A stretch of DNA of 48,887 nt from Prevotellaceae bacterium UBA1075 (lineage in GTDB: Bacteria > Bacteroidota > Bacteroidia > Bacteroidales > Bacteroidaceae): assembly GCA_002316015.1 (NCBI GenBank), contig DCCS01000024.1:6873-55759 (forward strand). The letters are read 5' to 3'. Numbering within the stretch: position 1 is the stretch's first letter; each line of letters opens with the position of its first letter. The notes under the pieces were generated by a model. It saw only the letters and a program-made list of their open reading frames with translations. It made no database searches and was not told the origin of the DNA. Both the position numbers and the translations under genes were made by a program. Positions 32,299 through 40,122 of this stretch are shown here, piece by piece.

Positions 32299-33011
32299 TA
32301 CATCTGCAGGGGATACACAAGACCTACCAGGGCATACAGCCCTTGCATGTGCTGCGGGGCATCAACCTCGACATCCAGGAGGGCGAACTGGTGTCCATCA
32401 TGGGGGCGTCGGGCTCGGGCAAGAGCACGCTGCTCAACATCCTGGGCATCCTGGACTCCTACGACGAGGGCGAGTACATCCTGGCAGGTACCCCCATCCG
32501 CAACCTGAGCGAGACACGGGCTGCCGACCTGCGCAACAGGCTTCTGGGCTTCATCTTCCAGAGTTTCAACCTCATCGGTTTCAAGGATGCGGTCGAGAAC
32601 GTTGCCTTGCCCCTCTTCTACCAGGGCGTGAGCCGGCGCAGGAGAAATGCCCTCGCCATGGAGTATCTCGACCGCTTGGGGCTGGCCGACTGGGCTCATC
32701 ACTATCCCAGTGAGCTCTCGGGCGGGCAGAAGCAGCGTGTGGCCATTGCCCGCGCGCTGGTCACACAGCCCAAGGTGATACTGGCCGATGAGCCTACAGG
32801 CGCGCTGGACAGCCACACCTCGCTGGAGGTGATGCAGATCCTGCGCCAGCTGCATGACCAGGGCATGACCATCGTGGTGGTCACGCACGAGAGTGGCGTG
32901 GCCTACCAGACCGACCGCATCGTGCACATCAAGGACGGGCTGATAGAGCGCATCGAGGAGAACCCCAACGCGGCAGCCGTCCCCTTTGGCATCAACGGAC
33001 TGATGAAGTGA
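32295..33011 (+). CDS. MacB/LolD-type ABC ATPase
   Basis: A 238-residue ATPase of the MacB/LolD family. Walker A GASGSGKSTLLNILG (about residues 37-51), Q-loop in GFIFQSFNLI, signature LSGGQKQRVAIARAL, Walker B VILADEPTGALD and the H-loop VVVTHE are all canonical. ATG 32295 was chosen because it overlaps the stop of the head-GIN gene and begins the family's first strand (MIHLQGIHKTY); an earlier in-frame start would lie inside that gene. It would power the two MacB-type permeases encoded next, linking ATP hydrolysis to export through the MacA/TolC-type partners. Confidence 0.95.
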   Translation: MIHLQGIHKTYQGIQPLHVLRGINLDIQEGELVSIMGASGSGKSTLLNILGILDSYDEGEYILAGTPIRNLSETRAADLRNRLLGFIFQSFNLIGFKDAVENVALPLFYQGVSRRRRNALAMEYLDRLGLADWAHHYPSELSGGQKQRVAIARALVTQPKVILADEPTGALDSHTSLEVMQILRQLHDQGMTIVVVTHESGVAYQTDRIVHIKDGLIERIEENPNAAAVPFGINGLMK

Positions 33012-33018
33012 GGCGAGT

Positions 33019-34305
33019 ATGAGGAGTTGGAAGGATATCCAGTGGCCCATGGCCGACACCATGGGCGAGGTGCTGCACAACATAGGCATGAACAAGCTGC
33101 GCACGGCAGCCACAGGCTTTGCCATGGCCAGCGGACTCTTCCTGGTCATTGTGCTGCAGGGGGCTGGCAACGGAGTCATACACACCTTTGAGAGGAATGC
33201 GGGTGACTTCTCGTTCAACGCCATCCATGTGTTTGGCGGAAGCACCACCATGCCCTACCACGGCATGAAGGAGGGACGCCACATACAGCTCGATGAGCGT
33301 GACGTGGACATGGCACGCCGCCATTTCAGCGCGCAGGTGGAGTCGGCTGTGCCTGTTCTTGAGCACTCGGGACTGGTGGCCAGCCGGGGCGACTGTCACT
33401 TGAGCAATGTGAAGGTGAGTGGCGTGTGGCCACAGTTTGCCCAGATAGAGGCTGTGAGGATTGTGGAAGGACGCTTCATCAACCCCATCGACCTGGAGCA
33501 GCACCGCAAGGTCATCGTCTTGCCCGACAAGCAAGCCGACATGCTCTTTCCGCAAGGCGAGCATGCCGTGGGAGGCATCGTGGACATAGGGGGGATACCC
33601 TGGCGGGTGTGTGGAGTGAGCAAGACCAATGGCGACCAGTGGGACACCGAGTTCTACGCTCCCTACAGCACCGTGAGCGCCATCTATGGCAAGGGCAACC
33701 GCATCGACCGCCTGTCGATGGTCATGAGGCGGGTGCTCAACGGCAACGAGTCGCAAGCCTTCAGGGACGAGTACACCCGTGCCACCAGCCAGATACACGA
33801 CTTCAGCCCGCAGGACCTTAGTGCCCTGTGGATATGGAACCAGGCCGAGGACAGCCGCGCCATGAACCAGGCGATGGGCATCCTGCACACGGCCTTCTGG
33901 GTGCTGGGCCTGCTCACCATGGTGAGTGGGGTGGTGGGAGTGAGCAACATCATGCTCATCTCGGTCAAGGAGCGCACACGCGAGTTTGGCATACGCCGTG
34001 CCATAGGCGCACGTCCCTGGAGCATCGTGCGCATGGTCATGCTGGAGAGCCTGGTCATCACGCTGGCATTTGGCTATGCTGGCATGGTGCTGGGTGTCGT
34101 CTTCTGCCAGTACATGGACAGCGTGGCGGGCAACCAGACTCTGGACGTGGGTGTCATGCAGGCCAAGATGTTCATTGACCCCACCGTGGACTTGTCAACC
34201 TGCCTGACGGCCACGCTCATCATGGTGGTGTGTGGCACGCTTGCAGGATTCTTCCCAGCACGCAAGGCTGTGAGGATGAAGCCCGTGGATGCACTCAGGA
34301 GTTGA
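33019..34305 (+). CDS. MacB-type ABC permease
   Basis: A 428-residue permease with the MacB topology: one membrane helix near the N terminus (about residues 32-52), a large periplasmic MacB_PCD domain (about 55-285), then three C-terminal helices of the FtsX domain beginning at about residue 290 (FWVLGLLTMVSGVVGVSNIML). The FtsX coupling segment KERTREFGIRRAIGARPW is intact. The protein ends KAVRMKPVDALRS, the standard family end. It starts eight bases after the ATPase stop and is a divergent paralogue of the next permease, so the two may form a heterodimer. Confidence 0.93.
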   Translation: MRSWKDIQWPMADTMGEVLHNIGMNKLRTAATGFAMASGLFLVIVLQGAGNGVIHTFERNAGDFSFNAIHVFGGSTTMPYHGMKEGRHIQLDERDVDMARRHFSAQVESAVPVLEHSGLVASRGDCHLSNVKVSGVWPQFAQIEAVRIVEGRFINPIDLEQHRKVIVLPDKQADMLFPQGEHAVGGIVDIGGIPWRVCGVSKTNGDQWDTEFYAPYSTVSAIYGKGNRIDRLSMVMRRVLNGNESQAFRDEYTRATSQIHDFSPQDLSALWIWNQAEDSRAMNQAMGILHTAFWVLGLLTMVSGVVGVSNIMLISVKERTREFGIRRAIGARPWSIVRMVMLESLVITLAFGYAGMVLGVVFCQYMDSVAGNQTLDVGVMQAKMFIDPTVDLSTCLTATLIMVVCGTLAGFFPARKAVRMKPVDALRS

Positions 34306-34394
34306 TTTCGCGCTTTTGCGGTTATGCACTTCTGCGGATGTGCTGACGAGCCCTTATGCCGATGCTCCATAGCATGGTAGTACAACCTCAAGTC

Positions 34395-34474
34395 CGCACA
34401 CCCGCACAACCGTACACCCGCACACCCGCATACCCGCACACCCGCATACCCGCACACCCGCAAAACCGCAAAAA
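34395..34474 (+). repeat. Ten tandem 8-bp units (CGCAYACC) before the second permease
   Basis: Ten 8-nt units abut without gaps: CGCACACC, CGCACAAC, CGTACACC, CGCACACC, CGCATACC, CGCACACC, CGCATACC, CGCACACC, CGCAAAAC, CGCAAAAA, then GAA and the ATG at 34478. At the other end of the same 172-base spacer CTTTTGCGGTT (34313-34323) is complementary to the last units (AACCGCAAAAAG, 34464-34475), so the leader could fold back on the start region. Confidence 0.85.
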
Positions 34475-34477
34475 GAA

Positions 34478-35725
34478 ATGCTTGACACAGACCAGTGGGA
34501 GGAGATTTACGACACCCTCTCACGCAACAAGACACGCACGGCTCTCACAGCCTTTGGCATCTTCTGGGGTATCTTTATGCTCATCCTGCTGATGGGTGGG
34601 GGCCGGGGCATGGAGAACATGCTGGCACAGAACTTCGCTGGCTTTGCCTCCAATTCGGGCTTCTTGTTCACGGGGAACACCGACCGCCCCTACAAGGGAT
34701 TCCCAAGCGACCGCAGCTGGACCATGACCCTGGACGATGTGGACAGGATAAGGAACACCGTGCCCGAGGTGGACGTGTGTGCTCCCTGCCTGGACCGCTG
34801 GGGGATGATGTCGCGTGACAACCACACCGGATATGCCCATGTGCTGGGACACAAGGCTGACTACAACCGGGTGGATAATCCCAAGATACGCTTCGGACGC
34901 GCACTCAACGACATGGACGACCAGTTGCAGCGCAAGGTGTGTGTCATCGGTTCCCGTGTGGTGGAGCTCCTCTTTCCCGAACTGGGAGCGCAGGGCAATC
35001 CCACGGGGCTCTATCTCTCGCTCGACAGTGTATATTACCAGGTGGTGGGCGTGAGCGGGCGCAAGGCTGGAGGCATACAAGTGGGAGGCAATCCCGAGAG
35101 CACCATCGAACTGCCCTTGGGCACGATGAGCAGGGTATATAACACAGGCAACACGGTGGAGATACTTTGCCTCACGGCACGCGAGGGCTTCTCCATGGGC
35201 CAGGTGCAAGACCGTGCCGAGCAGGTCCTCAAGCGTGCGCACTACATCCATCCCGATGACAGGCAGGCCGTGAGGCGAATCAATGCCGAGGCCATCTTCT
35301 CGATGGTTGATACCCTGTTCCGTGGCGTGCGCATCCTGGTGTGGATGATTGGCCTGGGCACGCTGCTGGCAGGTGCCATAGGGGTGAGCAACATCATGAT
35401 GGTGGCCGTGAAGGAGCGCACCGTGGAGATAGGCATACGCCGTGCGATAGGGGCCACCCCCAGGGACATACTGGGGATGGTGATGACCGAGAGTGTGGTG
35501 CTCACACTCGTGTCGGGCATGGCAGGCATATCCCTCTCTGTGCTCATCCTGCAGGTGACAGAGGATGCTGTGGCAGCCTCCACGCCTGGAGCACACTTCC
35601 AGATATCCTTTGCCCTGGCCGTGGGTACGGCTCTGCTGCTTGCCTTGCTGGGCGTGCTGGCAGGACTCGCGCCTGCTCTGCGGGCCATGAGGATACGTCC
35701 TGTGGAGGCCATGAGGGAGGAGTGA
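34478..35725 (+). CDS. MacB-type ABC permease
   Basis: A 415-residue permease with the same plan as its neighbour: an N-terminal helix at about residues 20-42 (TALTAFGIFWGIFMLILLMGG), a periplasmic MacB_PCD domain (about 45-275), and three FtsX helices at the C terminus starting about residue 284 (ILVWMIGLGTLLAGAIGVSNI). The coupling segment KERTVEIGIRRAIGATPRDI and the end RIRPVEAMREE are conserved. No ATPase domain is fused; the separate ATPase at 32295-33011 would serve it. Its leader is the octamer array at 34395-34474, which may set its level relative to the first permease. Confidence 0.93.
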   Translation: MLDTDQWEEIYDTLSRNKTRTALTAFGIFWGIFMLILLMGGGRGMENMLAQNFAGFASNSGFLFTGNTDRPYKGFPSDRSWTMTLDDVDRIRNTVPEVDVCAPCLDRWGMMSRDNHTGYAHVLGHKADYNRVDNPKIRFGRALNDMDDQLQRKVCVIGSRVVELLFPELGAQGNPTGLYLSLDSVYYQVVGVSGRKAGGIQVGGNPESTIELPLGTMSRVYNTGNTVEILCLTAREGFSMGQVQDRAEQVLKRAHYIHPDDRQAVRRINAEAIFSMVDTLFRGVRILVWMIGLGTLLAGAIGVSNIMMVAVKERTVEIGIRRAIGATPRDILGMVMTESVVLTLVSGMAGISLSVLILQVTEDAVAASTPGAHFQISFALAVGTALLLALLGVLAGLAPALRAMRIRPVEAMREE

Positions 35726-35798
35726 TAGGCAGCGTTTGCGGCAGTGCAGTCATGTGGCTGTCATAAGCCCGGCCAACCGCATCCCCGTACAACCATGA

Positions 35799-35922
35799 AG
35801 TCGCACATGCCACCGCATAACCGCCCAGTCGCACATGCCACCGCAAAACCGCCCAATCGCACATGCCACCGCACAACCGAACAACCGCACAACCACACAA
35901 CCGTGCAACCGCAAAACCGCAA
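35799..35922 (+). repeat. Compound repeat (3 x 28 nt, then octamers) before the adaptor gene
   Basis: Three 28-nt units lie head to tail at 35799-35826, 35827-35854 and 35855-35882; each contains TCGCACATGCCACCGC. Five octamers follow: AACCGCAC, AACCACAC, AACCGTGC, AACCGCAA, AACCGCAA. A short ATAAACCGCAAGAGAT then leads to the ATG at 35939. The coding strand is C/A-rich and G-poor throughout. Confidence 0.85.
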
Positions 35923-35938
35923 ATAAACCGCAAGAGAT

Positions 35939-37042
35939 ATGAAGAAGTTTCTGAAGTGGGTGGCCATCGTGGCTGTGGCCGTCCTGATGGTGGGGACATT
36001 CGTGTTCCTGTACATGAAGTCACGCCCCAAGCAGCAGGTGTATGAGGTAAACACCGTGCAGGTCAAGGACCTGGAGAAGACCACCATTGTCACTGGCAAG
36101 ATAGAGCCACGCGACGAGGTGAGTATCAAGCCGCAGATTTCGGGCATCATCGCTGAGCTCTACAAGGAGGCTGGCGACCTGGTGAAGAAGGACGAGGTGA
36201 TAGCCAGGGTGAAGGTGATACCCGACATGGGCAATCTGTCCAGTGCCGAGAGCCGTGTGCGCGTTGCTGCCATCTCGCTGGAGCAGGCACGCACCGACTA
36301 CAACCGCATGAAGGCTCTGCTGGACGAGCATGTGGTGAGCCAGGAGGAGTTTGAGAAGGCGCAGGTGACCTTGCGCCAGGCCGAGGCCGAGGAGGCACAG
36401 GCACGCGATGCCCTGCACATCGTGCGTGACGGGGCCTCGCTCAGCAATGCCTCGCTCAGCACCACACTCATCCGCAGCACCATCGATGGCCTGGTGCTGG
36501 ATGTTCCTGTCAAGGTGGGAAACTACGTGATACTGAGCAACTCCTTCAACGACGGCACCACCATTGCCACCGTGGCCGATATGAAGAACCTGATATTCAA
36601 GGGCAGCGTGGATGAGACCGATGTGGGACGCATCGTGGAGGGCATGCCTGTGAGCATCACTGTGGGGGCCATACAGGGACTCACGCTGGATGCGCACATC
36701 GAGTATATCTCTCCCAAGGGTGTGGAGCAGAATGGCGCCAACCGCTTCGACATCAAGGCGGCCATTACACTGCCCGACTCGCTGGCCTTGCGCTCGGGCT
36801 ATGGCGCCAACGCGCAGATTGTGCTGCAGCGGGCAAGGGGGGCTGTGTGTGTGCCAGAGTCGGCCTTGGAGTTCTCGGGCGACAGCACCTATGTGTACGT
36901 GCTCACCGACAGTCTGCCCAAGCAGCAGTTCATGCGCACGCGGGTCATCACGGGACTGAGCGATGGCATCAACATGGAGATCAAGGGCGGACTGCATCCC
37001 GGGCAGAAGGTGCGGGGCATCCTGAAGCAGGAGGACGAGTGA
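35939..37042 (+). CDS. MacA-type periplasmic adaptor (membrane fusion protein)
   Basis: A 367-residue membrane-fusion protein. A single N-terminal anchor helix (residues about 7-26, WVAIVAVAVLMVGTFVFLYM) is followed by a biotinyl-lipoyl-like domain split around a helical hairpin: TGKIEPRDEVSIKPQISGII (about 53-72), then the coiled-coil hairpin (about 98-155, rich in Glu, Ala and Gln), then STIDGLVLDVPVKVGNYV (about 181-198). A beta-barrel domain and a membrane-proximal domain follow to the C terminus (AVCVPESALEF, LHPGQKVRGIL). It would bridge the MacB-type permeases and the TolC-type channel encoded next. The preceding spacer is the compound repeat. Confidence 0.94.
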   Translation: MKKFLKWVAIVAVAVLMVGTFVFLYMKSRPKQQVYEVNTVQVKDLEKTTIVTGKIEPRDEVSIKPQISGIIAELYKEAGDLVKKDEVIARVKVIPDMGNLSSAESRVRVAAISLEQARTDYNRMKALLDEHVVSQEEFEKAQVTLRQAEAEEAQARDALHIVRDGASLSNASLSTTLIRSTIDGLVLDVPVKVGNYVILSNSFNDGTTIATVADMKNLIFKGSVDETDVGRIVEGMPVSITVGAIQGLTLDAHIEYISPKGVEQNGANRFDIKAAITLPDSLALRSGYGANAQIVLQRARGAVCVPESALEFSGDSTYVYVLTDSLPKQQFMRTRVITGLSDGINMEIKGGLHPGQKVRGILKQEDE

Positions 37043-37101
37043 CCTCGTGCGCATGTGGCCCTGGGGACAGACTATATATATAATGTGTAAGAAGACATAC
37101 A

Positions 37102-38436
37102 ATGAATAGAATCATACTCACCGGCATGCTTCTCATGGCGGGTAGCCTGGGCATGCAGGCACAGCAGGCGTGGACCCTGCAGCAGTGCATCAGCCATGCC
37201 ATAGCACACAATATCACCGTGCAGCGCCAGCAGGACAATGTGCGCCAGCAGGAGATTGCACTCAGCACGGCGCGCAACGGCCGCTTGCCCGACCTCACAG
37301 CCACAGCGGGCGAGAACTTCTCCTTCGGGCGTGGACTCACGGCCGACAATACCTATGCCAACCGAAACACGCAGAGCACCAGTTTCAGCCTGGGCACCAG
37401 CGTGCCGCTCATCACCGGGGGGCAACTCCCCGCACAGGTGCGCCAGCAGCGACTGGGACTGCAGGCGGCTATGCAGGACTATCATAAGGCCAAGGATGAT
37501 GTGACACTCAACGTCCTATCGGCCTATCTGGAGGCTGTGTGCCAGAAGGAACTGGTGAGCGTGGCCCGCCAGCAGGCCTTGCTCGGCTCGGCTCAGGTGG
37601 ACAGGATGGAGCGACTCCTGGCCGAGGGAAAGGCAGCCCCGGCCGATGTGGCGCAGATGCGTGCCGCGCTGGCCAGTGACAGCCTGAGTCTCACACAGCA
37701 GGAGAACAGTATGATGCTCTCGCTGCTCACCCTCACCCAGTTGCTCGAGTTGGACACCCCATCGGGCTTCGATGTGGTGACACCCGCCGAGGCTCTGCCC
37801 CTGGATGCTGTCCTGCCAGCCCCCGATGCCGTCTTTGCCGAGGCACAAGGCCTCAGACCACAGGTGCAGGCCGAGCAACTCAGGCTCTCGCAGGCCGAGC
37901 TGGCCGTCAGCACAGCCCGCAGCGCGCTCTTCCCCAGCCTGTACTTCAATGCGGGCATAGGCACCAACTATTACAAGACCTCGGGATTCGCCGGTGCAGC
38001 CTTCGGCCCGCAGATGCGCGACAACTTCAACCAGTACTTCGGCCTGTCGCTCAGTGTCCCCATCTTCAACCGTCTGGCCACGCGCAACAACATACGCAGC
38101 GCGCGCCTGGCAGTACACACCCAGCAGCTGCAGTTGCAGGAGACGCGCAAGAGTCTCTACCGTGAGATACAGCAGGCCTACTACAATGCCGTGGCTGCCC
38201 AGCGGCAATGCCTGAGCGCGCAGGTGGCAGGCGAGAGTGCCGAGACCTCCTTCCACCTGATGCAGAGCAAGTATGAGCACGGCAAGGCAAACGCCACGGA
38301 GTTCCAGGAAGCCAAGACCCAGTTGGCCAGCGCGCGCTCCCAGGAGGTGCAGGCACGCCTCACCTTCCTGTTTCGCCGCCGCCTGCTGGAGTTCTACCGA
38401 CAGCCTTCCTCCCCAGTCTCTTCCGAGGAGGAGTAG
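37102..38436 (+). CDS. TolC-family outer-membrane efflux protein
   Basis: A 444-residue outer-membrane factor. The signal peptide MNRIILTGMLLMAGSLGMQA is probably cut before or after QQ. The body shows the duplicated OEP pattern: long helices (for example QLPAQVRQQRLGLQAAMQDY and AVSTARSALFPSLYFNAGIG) alternating with beta-strand pairs (about residues 70-110 and 275-320). The closing half contains NIRSARLAVHTQQLQLQETR, typical of the second repeat. It forms the trimeric exit duct for the tripartite exporter and is the last gene of the run that starts at 32295. A TATATATATAATG stretch at 37072-37084 precedes it. Confidence 0.93.
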   Translation: MNRIILTGMLLMAGSLGMQAQQAWTLQQCISHAIAHNITVQRQQDNVRQQEIALSTARNGRLPDLTATAGENFSFGRGLTADNTYANRNTQSTSFSLGTSVPLITGGQLPAQVRQQRLGLQAAMQDYHKAKDDVTLNVLSAYLEAVCQKELVSVARQQALLGSAQVDRMERLLAEGKAAPADVAQMRAALASDSLSLTQQENSMMLSLLTLTQLLELDTPSGFDVVTPAEALPLDAVLPAPDAVFAEAQGLRPQVQAEQLRLSQAELAVSTARSALFPSLYFNAGIGTNYYKTSGFAGAAFGPQMRDNFNQYFGLSLSVPIFNRLATRNNIRSARLAVHTQQLQLQETRKSLYREIQQAYYNAVAAQRQCLSAQVAGESAETSFHLMQSKYEHGKANATEFQEAKTQLASARSQEVQARLTFLFRRRLLEFYRQPSSPVSSEEE

Positions 38437-38587
38437 TGGTGTCCCGAGCCCTCTTTCTGTTTCCAGGTGCCTCTTTGCCTCCTTCCCATCCCCAGGAGCA
38501 GTGGTGCTTCCTGCCCTCTTTCTGGGGGATGGTGGGATTACTGTCATGATACAAGTCACAATGTGAGTTTTTGAAAGGTGTTTCTGC

Positions 38588-38627
38588 AAGCCGCCCGTCT
38601 GCCAGAATTCTGGCAGACGGGCGGCTT
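38588..38627. terminator. 40-bp perfect palindrome between convergent genes
   Basis: A flawless 40-bp palindrome centred on GAATTC (38605-38610); its half reads AAGCCGCCCGTCTGCCAGAA. As RNA it makes an 18-pair stem with an AAUU loop. It lies between the convergent TolC-family and MscS genes, so a bidirectional terminator is likely, though T-runs on both sides are short. Otherwise 38437-38727 holds no gene. Confidence 0.7.
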
Positions 38628-38727
38628 TGGCATGTGGGGCACAGGGTCTTTCCGTATATTATCAGGGGCTTGTCCTGCCCTGTGGTGGCCCTTCCTCCAT
38701 GGGGCGGAAGGGCGGGGAGGCTGGCGC

Positions 38728-39594
38728 CTACTGGTGTATCTGCACCTGGGGGAAGGGGAAACCGATGCCACGACGGTTGAACTCCTCGTAGATGGCACGG
38801 TTGAGGTCGAAGAAGACTGGCCAGTAGTCCTCGCCCTTGACCCACACCCGCGCGGTGAAGTTCACCGAGCTGTCGGCCAGGCAGGCCAGGCCGATGAAGG
38901 GCGCGGGGTCGGCCTGTATGCGCGCGTCGGCCTGGAAGATGTCGGTGAGGGCCTGCCTCACCGTCTCCACCCCGGTGCCATACTCCACCCCGATGGTGAA
39001 GTCCACCCGCCGCAGCGGCTGCGTGCTGTAGTTGGTCACGCTGCCACTGGAGAGCGAGCCATTGGGCACATACACCTGCTTGTTGTCGGCGGTGAGGATG
39101 ATGGTGTGGAATATCTGTATCTCCCTGACCGTGCCGCTGATGCCCTGTGCCTCGATGAAGTCCCCCACCTTGTAGGGCTTGAAGAGCAGCAGGATGATGC
39201 CGCCGGCCAGGTTCTGCAGGTTGCCGCTCAGGGCCATGCCCACTGCCACGCCCGCCGAGGCCAGCAGGGCCGCAAAGGACGTGGTGTTCACTCCCAGCGC
39301 GCTCACCGTGCTGATGACGAGCAGGGTGGTGAGCAGCACGTTGATGAAACTCCCGAGAAACGACCGTATGGTGGGCTCCACATTCCTGCGCTCCATCATG
39401 CGGCCCACCAGGCGGTTGACCAGTTTGATGAGATAGCGGCCTGCCACGAAGATGAGCAGTGCCAGCAGGATGCTCTTGCCTGCCTCTATCCCCAGGCTGG
39501 TAATCTGCTGGAGCACCTGGCTGAACTCGCCTTTCTCCAGTGCCTTGACGGTCTCTGTGGCTGCCAGGGCGGGGTCTGCTTGCATTGGAATCAT
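38728..39594 (-). CDS. MscS-family mechanosensitive channel
   Basis: A 288-residue small-conductance mechanosensitive channel that releases solutes on hypo-osmotic shock. Three membrane helices lie at about residues 33-52, 78-97 and 101-134; the pore-lining third helix is the Gly/Ala-rich ASAGVAVGMALSGNLQNLAG and is followed by LLLFKPYKVGDFIEAQG, the start of the beta domain. The C-terminal alpha-beta vestibule runs to FPFPQVQIHQ. ATG 39594 was chosen since the protein before it would read back through the promoter at 39640-39647; ATG 39585 is an alternative. Monocistronic. Confidence 0.95.
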   Translation of the reverse strand: MIPMQADPALAATETVKALEKGEFSQVLQQITSLGIEAGKSILLALLIFVAGRYLIKLVNRLVGRMMERRNVEPTIRSFLGSFINVLLTTLLVISTVSALGVNTTSFAALLASAGVAVGMALSGNLQNLAGGIILLLFKPYKVGDFIEAQGISGTVREIQIFHTIILTADNKQVYVPNGSLSSGSVTNYSTQPLRRVDFTIGVEYGTGVETVRQALTDIFQADARIQADPAPFIGLACLADSSVNFTARVWVKGEDYWPVFFDLNRAIYEEFNRRGIGFPFPQVQIHQ

Positions 39595-39639
39595 GTTCTT
39601 CTCTCTTGTTCTTGAAGGTTGGTACTTGCGTGTCGTCTG

Positions 39640-39647
39640 CAAAGGTA
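39640..39647 (-). promoter_or_regulatory. -7 box of the MscS gene
   Basis: TACCTTTG on the minus strand matches the Bacteroidota -7 consensus exactly, 45 bases before the ATG. The nearest TTG (39674-39672) is four bases further than the usual spacing. Confidence 0.55.
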
Positions 39648-39806
39648 GAACTTTTTGGGTAAATACGTGCGCAAGGCCAGTAGGGGACGTGCTTTGGGGG
39701 AAAAGTGTGATATGCAAGGCGGGAAGCCCTGCCGGGGGGGGGACCCGCGATTGCGGTAATGCCTGCATGCCGCAGGGGAAAATCGTGCAGCACGATGTGG
39801 TCGCCA

Positions 39807-39884
39807 ATGCAGCGCGCTGCATCAGCCATCGCGGCGCACTGCATCAGCCATCGCGGCGCACTGCATCAGCCATCGCGGCGCACT
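39807..39884 (+). repeat. Tandem 22-nt repeats with 16-bp palindromic head
   Basis: A perfect 16-bp palindrome ATGCAGCGCGCTGCAT (39807-39822) leads into three identical 22-nt units (39819-39840, 39841-39862, 39863-39884; each begins GCATCAGCCATCGCG) and ends GCGTTTTTC. Same plan as 15541-15616. The spacer 39595-40122 otherwise holds the MscS promoter, the G/C box at 39931-39959 and the hairpin at 40027-40066; no gene. Confidence 0.88.
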
Positions 39885-39930
39885 GCGTTTTTCGGGGCGG
39901 CCAAGTGCTGTGGTTCGGCATGGCTGGCAC

Positions 39931-39959
39931 GTTCCCTCCCCTGGGGGCGGTGAGGGGGC
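39931..39959 (-). repeat. Copy of the G/C palindrome box
   Basis: On the minus strand GCCCCCTCACC is followed by GCCCCCAGGGGAGGGAA: the arm-plus-palindrome plan of the DUF559-flanking boxes. It lies 46 bases after the 22-nt array, repeating the association seen at 15501-15616. Confidence 0.6.
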
Positions 39960-40026
39960 TGGGCATGCTGCCTTGTGCTTGCCGCTTTTCCGGCCGGGGC
40001 CTGTGCCCTCGCCCCTTGTCACAAGA

Positions 40027-40066
40027 AGCCCCATGCCCTTGTCAGAGAAGAGGGGGGCATGGGGTT
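40027..40066 (-). terminator. Terminator hairpin after the GLUG-repeat gene
   Basis: GCCCCATGCCC (40028-40038) pairs with GGGCATGGGGT (40055-40065), a stem of about 12 pairs with a G-T pair and a 16-base loop. It lies 57 bases past the stop of the 1611-residue gene; the minus strand continues CTTCTTGTG. The plus strand has the better T-run (TTCTTTTC). Confidence 0.55.
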
Positions 40067-40122
40067 CTTTTCAAAAAAGGCTTCCTTGCCTGTCACAGGG
40101 TGAAAGCCCAGAGTCAACAGTT

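Noticed and set aside
34306..34477. Small protein encoded by the octamer region
   Set aside because: Frames through the array give repetitive His/Pro/Thr or Cys/Gly peptides on either strand, produced by the 8-nt period itself.
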